Source of the DNA: an uncultured Bacteroidia bacterium
Lineage (GTDB): Bacteria > Bacteroidota > Bacteroidia > Bacteroidales > UBA932
Direction of reading: 5' to 3'
Assembly (NCBI GenBank): GCA_902784965.1
Contig: CACZWU010000007.1
Coordinates: forward strand, 1-51,040
Length of the DNA: 51,040 nucleotides
The translations under genes were made by a program, and so were the position numbers. This document shows, piece after piece, positions 17,233 through 27,192 of the stretch. Below the pieces are notes generated by a model, which was given only the letters and a program-made list of their open reading frames with translations, was not told the DNA's origin and did no database searches. The stretch's first letter is position 1. Each line of letters opens with the position of its first letter.

Positions 17233-19584
17233 TTACTTCACGACGATTTCCTGGATAGGCTCGGCGGGAAGCAGGACGCGGTGGACGGGCCAGCTCTGCG
17301 GTTTGGCGAGTTTGAAGGGAGCCGAGCAGCGGATGTCGGTCGAGGAGGCGCCGAACAGGGCGTTGTAGTTGCCGGCAGCCGTCTCCCAGGCAGAAGTGTT
17401 CTCGTTGAAGGATGCCAGGTTGTACGGATCGATGGTGATGGTCACGGTCTCGGAGGCTCCGGGCTTCAGCGCTTTCGTCTTGGCAAAGCCCTTCAGTTCG
17501 TAAACGGGTTTGACGAGGCCGCCGTCAGGGGCCGTCACATAAAGCTCGACGACTTCCTTGCCGGCGACGGAGCCGGTGTTGGTCACGGTGACGGTAGCCG
17601 TCACGGTGCCGTTCTTCTCAACTTTGACGAGCGGTTTGCTGTAAGCGAAAGTCGTGTAGCTCAGGCCATAGCCAAACGGGTAGGACACCTTCTTGCCAGC
17701 GGTCGCGAAGTAACGGTAGCCCACCCAGATGCCTTCAGCATAGTCGGTGTAGGTCACGTCCTTGACCGGACGACGGCTCACGTTGCCTCCCAGCAGGGCT
17801 GCCAGGTCGATGCTGTTACCGCCGCGATAGTTGTGCGGGAAATTGAAGGACGAAGGGATGTCGAAGTAATTGACCGGGAAGGTCATCGGGAGCTTGCCCG
17901 AAGGATTGGCTGCACCGCAGAGCACGTCTGCCACGGCCAGGCCACCTTCCTGACCCGGTGTCCAGGCCAGCAGGATGGCATCGGGAATGTGCTTCCAGGA
18001 AGCGGTCTCGATGACACCGCCGATGTTCAGCACAACTACGAGCTTCTTGCCGGCTGCGTGATACACGTCGGCAAGGGTCTGCATCAGTTCGCGTTCCAGG
18101 CCCGTCAGGGTCCAGTCTCCGTCGGCGGCCTTGCGGTCGTCGCCCTCGCCGGCGTTGCGGGAGATGGTCAGCACAGCGATGTCAGTCACCGGCTGTTTCT
18201 TCTCGATGAAACCGCGGGAGATGGCCATCTCGGGAACCACAGGGTCACCGAGCAGGATGCCCATTCCGTTGTCGGCCGCATTGTTGCGCAACTGCGTCTT
18301 GGTAAAGGCGATGTACTGTTCATACCAGGTCTGGGTGTCGGCGTCCACTTCGAGGCCATTGGCCTTGAAACCTTCGGCGACATTGCGGACATAAGCCTTG
18401 TTCACGTTTCCCGAGCCCGTACCGCCGGCAATGAAGTCGTAGGAACCTGTGCCGTAAAGGGCTACCTTCTTTACATGGGAGAAAGGCAGTACGCCGTTGT
18501 TCTCGAGGAGGACCAGACCTTCGGGGGTCGCCTCGCGGACGAGTTGGGCGTGGGCCTTCAGATTGGGTTTGTTGGAGAATTTGTAACCCTGGAAACGCGG
18601 GGTGCGCACGATGTATTCGAGCATACGGCGCACGTTGGCGTCAAGCTGTTCCTGCGAGATACGGCCGTCCTTGACACCGGCGATGATGCGCTCAATCTCA
18701 TTTTCCATACCGGGCTCCATCAGGTCGTTGCCGGCATTGACGGCTGCCACGGTGCCTTCCTTGTTGCCCCAGTCGGTCATCACAATGCCGTTGAAGCCCC
18801 ACTCGTCACGAAGGACGGTGGTGAGCAGGTCGTGGCTCTGCTGGGTGAAGGCGCCGTTGAGTTTGTTGTAAGAGGACATGACGGTCCAAGGATCGGACTC
18901 CTTGACGGCGATCTCGAATCCTTTGAGATACAGTTCGCGGAGGGCACGCGGGTTGATGCGTGCGTCGTTCTGCTGACGGTTCACTTCCTGGCTGTTGGCG
19001 GCGTAGTGCTTGATGCTCACGCCCACGCCGTTGCGTTGGACGCCGCGGACATAGGCGGCGGACATCTTGCCGGAGAGAAGCGGATCTTCGGAGAAATATT
19101 CGAAGTTACGGCCGCAAAGGGGGTTGCGGTGCAGGTTCTGGCCCGGAGCGAGGAGCACGTCGACGCCGTATTCTTTCACCTCATTGCCCATTGCGTCGGT
19201 CAGTTCCTCCACCAGGGCGGTGTTCCAGGTTGAGGCGAGGACGGTACCCACCGGAAATCCAGTGCAGTAGAAAGTCTTGTCCGTACCTTTGCGGGTCGGG
19301 TTGATGCGGAGACCGGCAGGGCCGTCGGCCAGGACGGTCACCGGGATGCCGAGGCGCTCGACCGGGCGGGTCGTGCCGGCGGCACCAGAAACGAGGGTCT
19401 CGCTCGAAGCGGTCATCGAACCGGCCGTCATCGAGCCCCAGCCGCCGCCGACCAGCAGCGTGGCCTTCTCCTCGAGGGTCATCGCCTTGAGGATTTCATC
19501 GATGTTGTCGGTGCGCAGCTTCGGCTGGGCAGAAAGAGACAGCGTGCAAAGCATAGCAGTCAGTAACAAAAAGAATTTTTTCAT
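17233..19584 (-). CDS. Secreted GH3 family glycoside hydrolase (beta-glucosidase-like)
   Basis: A 783-residue GH3 enzyme with a signal peptide (1-19, LSLSAQ). The N-terminal barrel has DGPAGLR, APGQNLHRNPLCGRNFEYFSED (written as APGQNLHRN, PLCGRNFEYF, SED), SIKHYAANSQE and the nucleophile Asp271 in GIVMTDWGN. The second alpha/beta domain starts near 340 and a fibronectin-III-like domain closes the C-terminus (about 690-760). It should cleave terminal beta-linked sugars (glucose, xylose or similar) from oligosaccharides in the periplasm, completing breakdown of material imported by the SusC/SusD system; that link is inferred from closeness. It has its own promoter (19621-19651) and terminator. 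Substrate cannot be set from the family alone. Confidence 0.95.
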   Translation of the reverse strand: MKKFFLLLTAMLCTLSLSAQPKLRTDNIDEILKAMTLEEKATLLVGGGWGSMTAGSMTASSETLVSGAAGTTRPVERLGIPVTVLADGPAGLRINPTRKGTDKTFYCTGFPVGTVLASTWNTALVEELTDAMGNEVKEYGVDVLLAPGQNLHRNPLCGRNFEYFSEDPLLSGKMSAAYVRGVQRNGVGVSIKHYAANSQEVNRQQNDARINPRALRELYLKGFEIAVKESDPWTVMSSYNKLNGAFTQQSHDLLTTVLRDEWGFNGIVMTDWGNKEGTVAAVNAGNDLMEPGMENEIERIIAGVKDGRISQEQLDANVRRMLEYIVRTPRFQGYKFSNKPNLKAHAQLVREATPEGLVLLENNGVLPFSHVKKVALYGTGSYDFIAGGTGSGNVNKAYVRNVAEGFKANGLEVDADTQTWYEQYIAFTKTQLRNNAADNGMGILLGDPVVPEMAISRGFIEKKQPVTDIAVLTISRNAGEGDDRKAADGDWTLTGLERELMQTLADVYHAAGKKLVVVLNIGGVIETASWKHIPDAILLAWTPGQEGGLAVADVLCGAANPSGKLPMTFPVNYFDIPSSFNFPHNYRGGNSIDLAALLGGNVSRRPVKDVTYTDYAEGIWVGYRYFATAGKKVSYPFGYGLSYTTFAYSKPLVKVEKNGTVTATVTVTNTGSVAGKEVVELYVTAPDGGLVKPVYELKGFAKTKALKPGASETVTITIDPYNLASFNENTSAWETAAGNYNALFGASSTDIRCSAPFKLAKPQSWPVHRVLLPAEPIQEIVVK

Positions 19585-19620
19585 ATTGTTTTAATGATTG
19601 GTTTTTTGAATTCCACTCTA

Positions 19621-19651
19621 CAAACTTACAGAATAAAAAATACACTGCCAA
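19621..19651 (-). promoter_or_regulatory. Promoter of the GH3 gene
   Basis: Read on the minus strand: TTGG (19648-19651), 19 bases, TAAGTTTG (19621-19628), a near-ideal Bacteroidota promoter. It leaves a leader of about 30 bases before the ATG at 19584. Confidence 0.7.
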
Positions 19652-19713
19652 CACTCTCCGGCGATTTGAACAAAGAACAAAAACAATTGAACATTGGGCG
19701 AAAACATTTTTCG

Positions 19714-19721
19714 TACCTTTA
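19714..19721 (+). promoter_or_regulatory. -7 box of metH-metF
   Basis: TACCTTTA is one base off TAnnTTTG and ends four bases before the GTG at 19726. TTGA at 19687 and TTGG at 19694 are imperfectly spaced -33 candidates. The position implies a leaderless message. Confidence 0.45.
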
Positions 19722-19725
19722 CGCC

Positions 19726-22700
19726 GTGAAAACGGACGAAGATATACGGCAGGCATTGCGGGAGCGGATCCTGCTGCTCGACGGCGCGATGGGCACGATG
19801 CTCCAGCGCAGCGGCCGCAGCGGCAATTTCGATGCCCTCAATCTCTCTGAGCCCGAGCTGGTGGCCGGCGTACACCGGGCCTATATCGAGGCCGGTGCAG
19901 ACATCATCGAATCCAACACCTTCAGCAGCAACCGCATCTCCCAGAAAGAATATGGGATGGACGGCCGTGCCGCTGACCTGGCGCGTGCGGGCGCCCGCAT
20001 CGCCCGCGCCGAAGCCGACCGCGCCGGACGCCCCGTGTGGGTCGCCGGCAGCATCGGCCCTACTTCCAAGTCGCTGACCCTGGCCACCGACCTGGCCGAC
20101 GGAGCAGGCCGTTCCCTCTCGTTCGACGACTTGGCTGCCATCTACCAGGAACAGATGGAAGCCCTGATCGACGGTGGTGTCGACCTGCTGCTCATCGAGA
20201 CCTGTTTCGACGCCCTCAACGCCAAGGCGGCCCTGTATGCCGCCTGCCATGTGGCATGGGGATTCCCCGTCATCGTGTCGGTCTCGCCTGGCGACCGGGT
20301 CGGCCGGACGCTCACCGGCCAGACGCTCGAAGCCTTTTACACCGCTGTCCGGCACTATCCGCTGACCGCCTTCGGCCTCAACTGCTCACTTGGCGCAGAG
20401 CAACTCCTGCCGCTTATCGAGCAGGTAGCCGGCTTCAGCGAAGTGCCTGTCATCTGCTACCCCAACGCCGGCCTCCCCAATGAAATGGGGCTCTACGACG
20501 AGACGCCCGAGAAAATGGCCGCTTCCATCCGGAAGATGGCCGAAACCGGGCTCGTGAACATCGTCGGCGGCTGCTGCGGCACCACACCGGAGCATATCGC
20601 CGCCGAGAAGGCTGCCGTAACCACCCTGTCGCCCCGCCCTTTCCAAAAAGCAAATAACCTCCTGCGTGTCAGCGGCTTACATACCGTCACGCTAGATGTG
20701 GAGCACAACAACTTCACGCTCATCGGGGAACGGACCAATGTGGCTGGTTCGCGCAAATTCGCCCGACTTATCGCCGCCGGCGATTACGACACCGCCCTGC
20801 AAGTGGCCGCCGACCAGATCGCGGGCGGCGCCGACATCATCGACATCAACATGGACGACGCCATGCTCGACGGTCCCGCCGCCATGGAACGCTTCGTCCG
20901 CCAGATACAGAACGATCCCGCCGTGGCCCGTTCCGCGCTGATGATCGACTCCTCCGACTGGCGCTGCATCCTGGCCGGGCTCAAGAACGCCCAGGGCAAG
21001 TGCATCGTCAACTCCATCAGTCTCAAGGAGGGCGAAGAAGCTTTCCTGGCCAAGGCCCGCGAGATCCGCAGCCTCGGCGCTGCGATGGTTGTCATGGCTT
21101 TCGACGAAGTCGGACAGGCCACGACGTACGAACGCAAGATCGCCGTCTGTGAACGTGCCTACCGCCTGCTCACTCAGGCCGGCATCCCGCCGCAGGAGAT
21201 TATCTTAGACGTCAACGTGCTCTCCGTGGGCACAGGTATCGCCGAACACGCCCGCTATGGCATCGATTTCATCGAAGCTGTGCGCTGGATCAAGGCGCAC
21301 CTGCCCGGCGTGTATACGTCCGGTGGCATCTCGAACCTCTCGTTCGCCTTTCGTGGCAACGAGCCCGTGCGTGCCGCCATGCATACCGTTTTTCTCTATC
21401 ACGCCATCCGGGCAGGCCTCGACATGGCCATCGTCAACCCGGCACAGCTCAAGCCCTACGACAGCATCGAGCCGCAGCTGCGGCAGGCGGCGGAAGACGT
21501 GGTCCTGGCCCGCGACCCTGACGCTACGGAACGCCTCACTGCCCTGGCCGCCAGCTATCTGACGCAGAAGGAGCAGGGCGCTTCGTCACAGGAGACCGCT
21601 GCGACGTTGTCGCCGGAAGAACAACTGGCCGCCGACCTGGTGGCCGGCAAGGCCGCCGACCTGCAGGGCGACGTACTGCACTGCCTGGAAGTGCTGGGAA
21701 CCGCCGTCAAGGTAATCGAAGGACCGCTGATGGCCGGCATGGAGCAGGTCGGCGAGCAGTTCGGCGCCGGCAAGATGTTCCTTCCGCAGGTCGTCAAATC
21801 TGCCAAGGTCATGAAAGATGCGGTGGCCGTGCTGGAACCCTACATGGAGGCGGATGCCGAAGCTACATCCGAACGGCCGGTGGTCATCCACGCCACGGTC
21901 AAGGGTGACGTCCACGACATCGGCAAGAACATCACAGGCATCGTGCTGCGATGCAACGGCTTCGACGTCGTCGACCTTGGCGTGATGGTGGAAAAGGAGG
22001 CCATCCTGGCCGCGGCCGAGGAACACCACGCCGCCATGATTGGCGTGAGCGGCCTGATCACCCCATCGCTCTTCCAGATGGAGGAGCTCTGCCGCGAGAT
22101 GCACGCCCGCGGCCTCGATACGCCGCTGTTCATCGGCGGCGCGACCACCTCCGCCCTGCATACGGCCGTAAAGCTCGCACCGCTCTACGACCACGTGTTC
22201 TATTCGCCCGATGCCTCGGCGAATGCTGTCCTGGCCAAGCGCTGCCTGGCTGACCGCGCTGCTTTCGAGCAGCAACAGCACGCCGCCCAGGCACACATCC
22301 GCACGCTATACCTGCGGCAGCGCCAAACCAACCCACCGGCATCCACTCCACAGCACGCGTTCGCACCGGAAAGCTATCTCCGCCCCGGGGAATACGATTT
22401 CAGCAAACTGCAGCCATGCGAACTACCTTTGGAGGCAGTGATCCCGTATTTCGACGACCGGGTATTCCGCCTGACCTGGGGTCTTAAAGGTGACGAGGCG
22501 CCCGAGTTGGTGGCCGAAGCCCATGCGCTGCTCAACCGAGCACTACAGCATCCCGAATTCCGCATCCGTCTCTCCCTGCGCTTCTTCGAAGCCACACGGG
22601 AGGGCAATGCCATCCGCCTCGATGCCGACACGACGCTGCCCATGCTGCGGCAGGAGGAAGGCGCCGGACGCTCGCTGGCCGATTTCGTGCCTGCCGATGG

Positions 22701-23172
22701 CACCTGGGGGCCGCTGGGCGTCTTCGCCCTCAGCGTACACGACGCCGACCGGCATCCCGAAGGCTGCACGTGCGAAGCCTGCCACAACGAATACGAACAG
22801 ATGATGCGCCGTGCCGTGAAAGTCACCCTTGCTGAAGCCACCTCCAAATGGCTGGATGCGCAGCTCTCTGCCTGCATCCGCCGGCCTGGCGTGATAGTGG
22901 CCAAACCCGCCGCCGGCTACGCCAGTTTCCCCGACCACAGCATCAAGCGCGACATTCTCGCCCTCCTGCCCGAAGCCGACACGCTCGGCATCACCCTCAC
23001 AGAGACCTGCGCCATGCGCCCCGCCGCTTCCATCTGCGGCCTGATCATCGCCCATCCGGAAGCCAGCTATCCCGACATCCGTCGCATCAGCCAGGCCCAA
23101 TACGACCGTTACGCCGCCGCCCGCGGGTTTTCGCCCGACCAGGCGCGACTCTTCCTGTCCCATCTGCTATGA
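19726..23172 (+). CDS. metH: Cobalamin-dependent methionine synthase
   Basis: A 1148-residue enzyme that moves the methyl group of 5-methyltetrahydrofolate to homocysteine through cobalamin. Domains in order: homocysteine/zinc module (1 to about 325: [23 protein letters not shown]), pterin module (about 345-610: [12 protein letters not shown]), cobalamin cap (about 630-720), cobalamin-binding module with DVHDIGKN (base-off His730), and the AdoMet-dependent reactivation module (about 890-1148: [18 protein letters not shown]). The GTG at 19726 is chosen because it gives the usual N-terminus; the frame stays open upstream to 19594 but that extension resembles nothing and contains the promoter box. 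Its stop overlaps the metF start (ATGA), so the two methyl-cycle enzymes are coupled. Confidence 0.96.
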   Translation: MKTDEDIRQALRERILLLDGAMGTMLQRSGRSGNFDALNLSEPELVAGVHRAYIEAGADIIESNTFSSNRISQKEYGMDGRAADLARAGARIARAEADRAGRPVWVAGSIGPTSKSLTLATDLADGAGRSLSFDDLAAIYQEQMEALIDGGVDLLLIETCFDALNAKAALYAACHVAWGFPVIVSVSPGDRVGRTLTGQTLEAFYTAVRHYPLTAFGLNCSLGAEQLLPLIEQVAGFSEVPVICYPNAGLPNEMGLYDETPEKMAASIRKMAETGLVNIVGGCCGTTPEHIAAEKAAVTTLSPRPFQKANNLLRVSGLHTVTLDVEHNNFTLIGERTNVAGSRKFARLIAAGDYDTALQVAADQIAGGADIIDINMDDAMLDGPAAMERFVRQIQNDPAVARSALMIDSSDWRCILAGLKNAQGKCIVNSISLKEGEEAFLAKAREIRSLGAAMVVMAFDEVGQATTYERKIAVCERAYRLLTQAGIPPQEIILDVNVLSVGTGIAEHARYGIDFIEAVRWIKAHLPGVYTSGGISNLSFAFRGNEPVRAAMHTVFLYHAIRAGLDMAIVNPAQLKPYDSIEPQLRQAAEDVVLARDPDATERLTALAASYLTQKEQGASSQETAATLSPEEQLAADLVAGKAADLQGDVLHCLEVLGTAVKVIEGPLMAGMEQVGEQFGAGKMFLPQVVKSAKVMKDAVAVLEPYMEADAEATSERPVVIHATVKGDVHDIGKNITGIVLRCNGFDVVDLGVMVEKEAILAAAEEHHAAMIGVSGLITPSLFQMEELCREMHARGLDTPLFIGGATTSALHTAVKLAPLYDHVFYSPDASANAVLAKRCLADRAAFEQQQHAAQAHIRTLYLRQRQTNPPASTPQHAFAPESYLRPGEYDFSKLQPCELPLEAVIPYFDDRVFRLTWGLKGDEAPELVAEAHALLNRALQHPEFRIRLSLRFFEATREGNAIRLDADTTLPMLRQEEGAGRSLADFVPADGTWGPLGVFALSVHDADRHPEGCTCEACHNEYEQMMRRAVKVTLAEATSKWLDAQLSACIRRPGVIVAKPAAGYASFPDHSIKRDILALLPEADTLGITLTETCAMRPAASICGLIIAHPEASYPDIRRISQAQYDRYAAARGFSPDQARLFLSHLL

Positions 23173-24095
23173 AAATCTCCGACATGCTCCGTGGCGGCAG
23201 CCAGCCGTTCCCGTCCCTCGAAATCGTGCCCCCCATGAGCGGCATCCGAAAGGAAGAACTCCTTGACAGCATCGCCCCGCTGATGGAATTCGCTCCGCGT
23301 TACATCAATGTGACCACGCACCGCGACGAAGTGCGTTTCGACCCGCAGCCCGACGGCAGTTTCCGCCACCGGATCGTCCGCAACCGCGTGAGCGCCGTGG
23401 CGGTCTGCGCCGCTGTCCAGAGCCGTTTTCAGGTGGAGGTGGTACCCCATCTCATCTGCGCCGGGACACCCGCCTACGAGACGGAAGCCCTGTTGCAGGA
23501 TTTCAAGTTCATGGGCATCGAAAACGTGATGGCGCTCCGGGGCGACTCCCTGACCGGGGAGAAACGTTTCACCCCCGATCCTGCGGGCTATGCACACGCC
23601 AGCGAGTTGGTTGCGGCCATCCGTCGTTTCGAAAGCGAGAACGGGGGGAGTTTCTGCATTGGTGTCGGTGCCTATCCCGAAAAGCATTTCGAGGCGGCCA
23701 ACATCGAGACCGATATCGAAAACCTGAAAAAGAAGGTCGATGAGGGGGCCGACGTGATCATCACGCAGATGTTCTTCGACAACGCGGTGTTCTACCGCTT
23801 CGTCGACCGCTGCCGCGCCGCAGGCATCACCGTACCGATCCTGCCGGGTCTCAAGCCGCTGTCTACGGCCCGCCAGATCGCGCTGCTGCCCGAAAGTTTC
23901 TCCATCGACATTCCGGTCGCCCTGACGGAAGATGTGCGCAGGGCGGGCGACGACAAAGAAGCCGTCTACCGCATCGGCACTGACTGGTGCATCGCCCAGT
24001 GCCGCGACCTGCTTGCCCACGGCGTCCCTGCCGTCCATTTCTACACGATGGGCAAATCCCGCAACATCGTCGAGATTCTCCGCGCCTGTTTCTAG
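23169..24095 (+). CDS. metF: Methylenetetrahydrofolate reductase
   Basis: A 308-residue TIM-barrel flavoprotein that reduces 5,10-methylenetetrahydrofolate to the 5-methyl form used by MetH. Family features are SLEIVPP near the N-terminus, YINVTTH, a middle MALRGDSL, IGVGAYPEKH, and GADVIITQMFFDN. Its ATG overlaps the metH stop by four bases (ATGA), giving tight co-translation of producer and consumer of methyl-folate. Cytoplasmic; length is normal. A hairpin terminator follows. Confidence 0.96.
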   Translation: MKISDMLRGGSQPFPSLEIVPPMSGIRKEELLDSIAPLMEFAPRYINVTTHRDEVRFDPQPDGSFRHRIVRNRVSAVAVCAAVQSRFQVEVVPHLICAGTPAYETEALLQDFKFMGIENVMALRGDSLTGEKRFTPDPAGYAHASELVAAIRRFESENGGSFCIGVGAYPEKHFEAANIETDIENLKKKVDEGADVIITQMFFDNAVFYRFVDRCRAAGITVPILPGLKPLSTARQIALLPESFSIDIPVALTEDVRRAGDDKEAVYRIGTDWCIAQCRDLLAHGVPAVHFYTMGKSRNIVEILRACF

Positions 24096-24130
24096 CCCCT
24101 GGCAGATATCAATCTGATAATCAGATAAAT

Positions 24131-24171
24131 AAACGAAATCGATTGCGTCAAAATGCGCAATCGATTTTCGT
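24131..24171. terminator. Bidirectional hairpin between metF and DUF5723 gene
   Basis: aacgaaatcgattgcg and gcgcaatcgattttcgtt pair over about 16 bases with a 5- to 7-base loop. The flanks are A/T-rich on both sides, and the genes on either side converge, so it can end both transcripts. Confidence 0.75.
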
Positions 24172-24208
24172 TAAAATACTGATAGCCAGTAGCTTATCTG
24201 CCACGCAG

Positions 24209-25564
24209 CTACAGATCGTAGCTAAGCCCGAAGCTCAGGGACTTGAAGTTGGGCTCAATAGGACGGCTGCTGTACGGGATGGTTCCGCCGAAGCCGTTCT
24301 GCATGCCGGCCGTGATCCGGAAACGGCAGATTCTGACAGCAGCTGCAACGCCCCAAACCATGCCGCGCGAACCGGTACCGATGTCGGCGGTCAGGTCGAG
24401 CCAGTCCCACGGATTGACTTCCAGGCCGAAACGGCCTTCCCAATACGGGAGACCCTGGCTGCCCAGATAGCGCCCCGTGGCACCGACGGCCAGCCGGCGA
24501 TAGAACGGCATCTCATACTTCACGCCGAGGTTGGCCTGCAGATGCAGCGCCTGCCATTGCCATTGGTCGATCTTCGGCACAGGTCTCATCACCTGCAGGA
24601 ATTCCTTGCCAATGTCGAGCAGCTTGCTTTTCAGGTCATCTGCGCTCAACTGTTCGTAGGTCAGGTTTTCCAGTCCTTCGAAGGTAAGGGGACCGGAAGA
24701 AGCGGCCCGGTTCCCATAGTACCAGTACATGCCGCCCAGGTCCAGCATGGAGAGACTCACGGTGAGACCTTCGACGGGCGTGGCCACCATGCCCAGATCC
24801 AGCCCCAGTCCTGCGCCTGCGGGCCACGGGCCCAGTTTCTCCTTATTCGAGAACTTGAATGGCTTTACATATCCCGCTTCATCGATTTCCATCTTGCCGG
24901 AACGGTTGGTCATGTACAGGTTGCCCTTGTAATTGACGGACAGCTCCTCTGTGTTGGCCGTCACGGACAGGTCGGAGATGTCGAAGCGCTGGCCGTACAG
25001 CGGAAGCAGGAGCTTGGCGCGGGCACCCACCGACAGCCAGTCGTTCAGTTTGCGGCCATAACCGTAGGCCACTTCCGCAAACAGGTTTCCGGTCACGCGG
25101 AACTGACCCATGTCGAAAGCACTGGATCCGGTCCCCTTCTTCAAGAACTCAAAGGCCTGCCTGGGCACGGACAGGCCGTACATGCCACGCACATTGAGTT
25201 CGAGGGTATGGAAAGCGTTGGCTTTATGGAAGCCATAGGCGAAGATCGTGGCATTGAGGTCGCCTTGTTGCCGGCAGTTCTCCGGCAGTTTCCCGGGAAA
25301 GACTTCGGCAGGAATGGCGGAATGGAAACCGGTCACCAGAACATCGTTTTTGGGGAACAGGAAAGACCCGGCCCCCACGTTGTTCTGGACATTGTAGTTT
25401 ATCTGACCCACGCTGAGGAAATTGTTATCCCCGACAAAGGCAGGGTTATACTGATACGCCAGGTTGTTGTGGCGAAGGAAGAAACCTTCCTGGAAAGACT
25501 GGGCGTTCAGGCACAGGGTGGCTCCCATGAGGGCCGCCAGTGAAAGGATCATTCTCTTACTCAT
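24209..25564 (-). CDS. DUF5723 family outer-membrane beta-barrel protein
   Basis: A 451-residue protein with a signal peptide (about 1-21, CLNAQ) and alternating aromatic/hydrophobic strands ending in LSFGLSYDL, as expected of an outer-membrane barrel. The opening FFLRHNNLAYQYNPAF is characteristic of the DUF5723 family of Bacteroidota, whose function I do not know. Its start overlaps the stop of the upstream lipoprotein by eight bases (ATGAGTAA), so the two are translated together and probably work together at the outer membrane. Confidence 0.8.
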   Translation of the reverse strand: MSKRMILSLAALMGATLCLNAQSFQEGFFLRHNNLAYQYNPAFVGDNNFLSVGQINYNVQNNVGAGSFLFPKNDVLVTGFHSAIPAEVFPGKLPENCRQQGDLNATIFAYGFHKANAFHTLELNVRGMYGLSVPRQAFEFLKKGTGSSAFDMGQFRVTGNLFAEVAYGYGRKLNDWLSVGARAKLLLPLYGQRFDISDLSVTANTEELSVNYKGNLYMTNRSGKMEIDEAGYVKPFKFSNKEKLGPWPAGAGLGLDLGMVATPVEGLTVSLSMLDLGGMYWYYGNRAASSGPLTFEGLENLTYEQLSADDLKSKLLDIGKEFLQVMRPVPKIDQWQWQALHLQANLGVKYEMPFYRRLAVGATGRYLGSQGLPYWEGRFGLEVNPWDWLDLTADIGTGSRGMVWGVAAAVRICRFRITAGMQNGFGGTIPYSSRPIEPNFKSLSFGLSYDL

Positions 25565-26711
25565 GGTTACCGAAGGTTATGCCGCCGCGGAGGGTTGCGG
25601 AAGCCGATTTGACACTGATACCTTGTTTCACGGAAAGCGGCGTTGTCGCATAGCCGGAAGCGGACGATAATTTCAGCCCCACCTGGATACCCGTGATGTC
25701 GGGAATCGCCCCGGAAAGCGCTTTGATTCTCAGGGTGATGGGGGTGACGGTGGGTTTTTGGGGAGAGCCGCCGCCGATGACCAGGGTTCCGGGAGAAACC
25801 TCCAGATTGGTATCCACGGCAGGTTCCTCGCCTGTCATCAGCTGAAGGCTGGAGAGCGTTACATCCAGCGGGAACGTATTCTCAAGGTCAAAGGACACCT
25901 GCACGTCTTTCAGACGATACGGGCCGATGGGCAGTTTGGCCTTGGCAGAAATGCTTCCCAGGCCCAGGGATGCCAGGTCCAGGTTCAGGTTCTCGCCGGC
26001 AGCGATGTGACCCGTGTAGTTGGACGTAAAGGTGAATTCCGCGTTGGAACTGCTGATCTTGTCCATGAGGTCGGCGGGGAGGTTGAAGGAAAGGTTTTTC
26101 ACACCCATCTTATTCGGCACGGCGCGAGCCGTTTCCGGGATGTCCGTCTCCAGCAGCGTCGTGGTACCGTAGCCGCTGGGAATCGTGATTTCTTTCAAGG
26201 CGACGTATTTCTCAAAAGTAGGGTCTCCGCTCTTCACGCATCTGACGAAACTGCTGTCCCCCAGGGTATAGGATTCTTTGAGCGGGTTGTTCACCGTGAT
26301 GGAGACATGCTGGTCTACCGGGCTGAAGCCGAAACCAGACAGCAAAGAGACGGACATGGCGGCAGGCGAAAGGTCCTGGTCTCCCACCGAGTAGGTGAAA
26401 GGCTGGGACAGGTCTTTCGTCTTGGCGACGATCTCATAGGCGTTGATCTTGTAAAAAACCTCTGTTTTCTTGCCGATAATGGTGCCGTCTTCCTCTGTCT
26501 GGAGGACACTGCCCAGCAGCGAACCGATGGTTTTCGATTTCAGGGCGAGTTCCAGCGTGAAAGGGCCGATGTCTCCGACCGGCACCGATATTTCTCTCTC
26601 GAAGAGCGTGATTTCCTTGTCGAGCAAGTCTGTATTGTAATCCTGGTTGGCGCAACCGGCACTCGCCAGGAGTACGATGATAAGGGATAAAAGGGGTACT
26701 ATTGTTTTCAT
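25557..26711 (-). CDS. Lipoprotein paired with DUF5723 barrel, unknown function
   Basis: A 384-residue lipoprotein (lipobox SAGC, Cys20). The mature part is almost wholly beta-strand-like, with short repeating hydrophobic patterns typical of stacked beta-sandwich domains; no catalytic motif is visible. It precedes and overlaps the DUF5723 barrel gene, so a role as its periplasmic or surface partner is a reasonable guess. The -7 box ends six bases before the ATG, implying an extremely short leader. Confidence 0.75.
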   Translation of the reverse strand: MKTIVPLLSLIIVLLASAGCANQDYNTDLLDKEITLFEREISVPVGDIGPFTLELALKSKTIGSLLGSVLQTEEDGTIIGKKTEVFYKINAYEIVAKTKDLSQPFTYSVGDQDLSPAAMSVSLLSGFGFSPVDQHVSITVNNPLKESYTLGDSSFVRCVKSGDPTFEKYVALKEITIPSGYGTTTLLETDIPETARAVPNKMGVKNLSFNLPADLMDKISSSNAEFTFTSNYTGHIAAGENLNLDLASLGLGSISAKAKLPIGPYRLKDVQVSFDLENTFPLDVTLSSLQLMTGEEPAVDTNLEVSPGTLVIGGGSPQKPTVTPITLRIKALSGAIPDITGIQVGLKLSSASGYATTPLSVKQGISVKSASATLRGGITFGNHE

Positions 26712-26717
26712 ATCTTA

Positions 26718-26725
26718 CAAAGATA
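26718..26725 (-). promoter_or_regulatory. -7 box of lipoprotein/DUF5723 operon
   Basis: TATCTTTG on the minus strand, ending six bases before the ATG at 26711. The gene's signal peptide begins at that ATG and no later Met fits, so the leader is only a few bases or absent. Confidence 0.5.
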
Positions 26726-26733
26726 GGATTTTT

Positions 26734-27102
26734 TTATTTCAGAAAGACGAAAAACACGGCCAGCACCAGGCAGGCAAAAGCCGCCAGGTGGTTCCATTGG
26801 AGCGGCTGGCCCTTGAAGACAAAGAGCACGATAATGGAGAAAACCGTCAGGGAAATCACTTCCTGGATGACCTTCAGCTGCATCAGGTTGAAAGGGCCTC
26901 CGTTTCCGTTGAAGCCGATGCGGTTGGCCGGCACGGTGAGGCAGTATTCGAAAAAGGCGATGCCCCAGGAGAAGAGAATGACGAGGATCAGCGGCCAGCC
27001 GGTCGAGATTTTCATTTCCTGCAGTTTCAGGTGCCCGTACCAGGCGAATGTCATGAAGATGTTGGAGCAGACCAGCATCAGGATGGTCCAGATTGCTTGC
27101 AT
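26734..27102 (-). CDS. DMT-type small membrane protein (DUF486)
   Basis: A 122-residue protein with four predicted membrane helices (about 5-20, 34-50, 73-92, 101-120). Phrases such as MTFAWYGHL, WPLILVILFSWGIAFFEY and PANRIGF match my memory of the DUF486 family, small drug/metabolite-transporter-like proteins of unknown cargo. The start at 27102 is set by the conserved N-terminus and the -7 box 20 bases upstream; the frame continues further upstream without likeness to anything. It is a single-gene unit beside the unrelated lipoprotein operon. Confidence 0.8.
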   Translation of the reverse strand: MQAIWTILMLVCSNIFMTFAWYGHLKLQEMKISTGWPLILVILFSWGIAFFEYCLTVPANRIGFNGNGGPFNLMQLKVIQEVISLTVFSIIVLFVFKGQPLQWNHLAAFACLVLAVFFVFLK

Positions 27103-27122
27103 AGTTTCGTTTGTTTGGGCCG

Positions 27123-27130
27123 CAAAGATA
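27123..27130 (-). promoter_or_regulatory. -7 box of the DUF486 gene
   Basis: TATCTTTG on the minus strand, 20 bases before the ATG at 27102. The -33 region is not obvious. Confidence 0.5.
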
Positions 27131-27147
27131 CAGGATTGGCACAGAAG

Positions 27148-27181
27148 TTGGTATTTTTTCTTCCGCTTACTTAAACCTTTG
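27148..27181 (+). promoter_or_regulatory. Possible promoter of the isochorismatase-like gene
   Basis: TTGG (27148-27151), 22 bases, AACCTTTG (27174-27181); one mismatch in the -7 form and a slightly long spacer, 11 bases before the ATG at 27193. Confidence 0.35.
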
Positions 27182-27192
27182 TTTTTTAAGAA

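Noticed and set aside
19594..19725. 44-residue extension of MetH
   Set aside because: It matches nothing in the family and contains the -7 box; the GTG at 19726 gives the usual N-terminus.
19585..19725. Riboswitch before metH
   Set aside because: The intergenic space is short and A/T-rich, shows no cobalamin or SAM riboswitch features, and the -7 box abuts the start codon.
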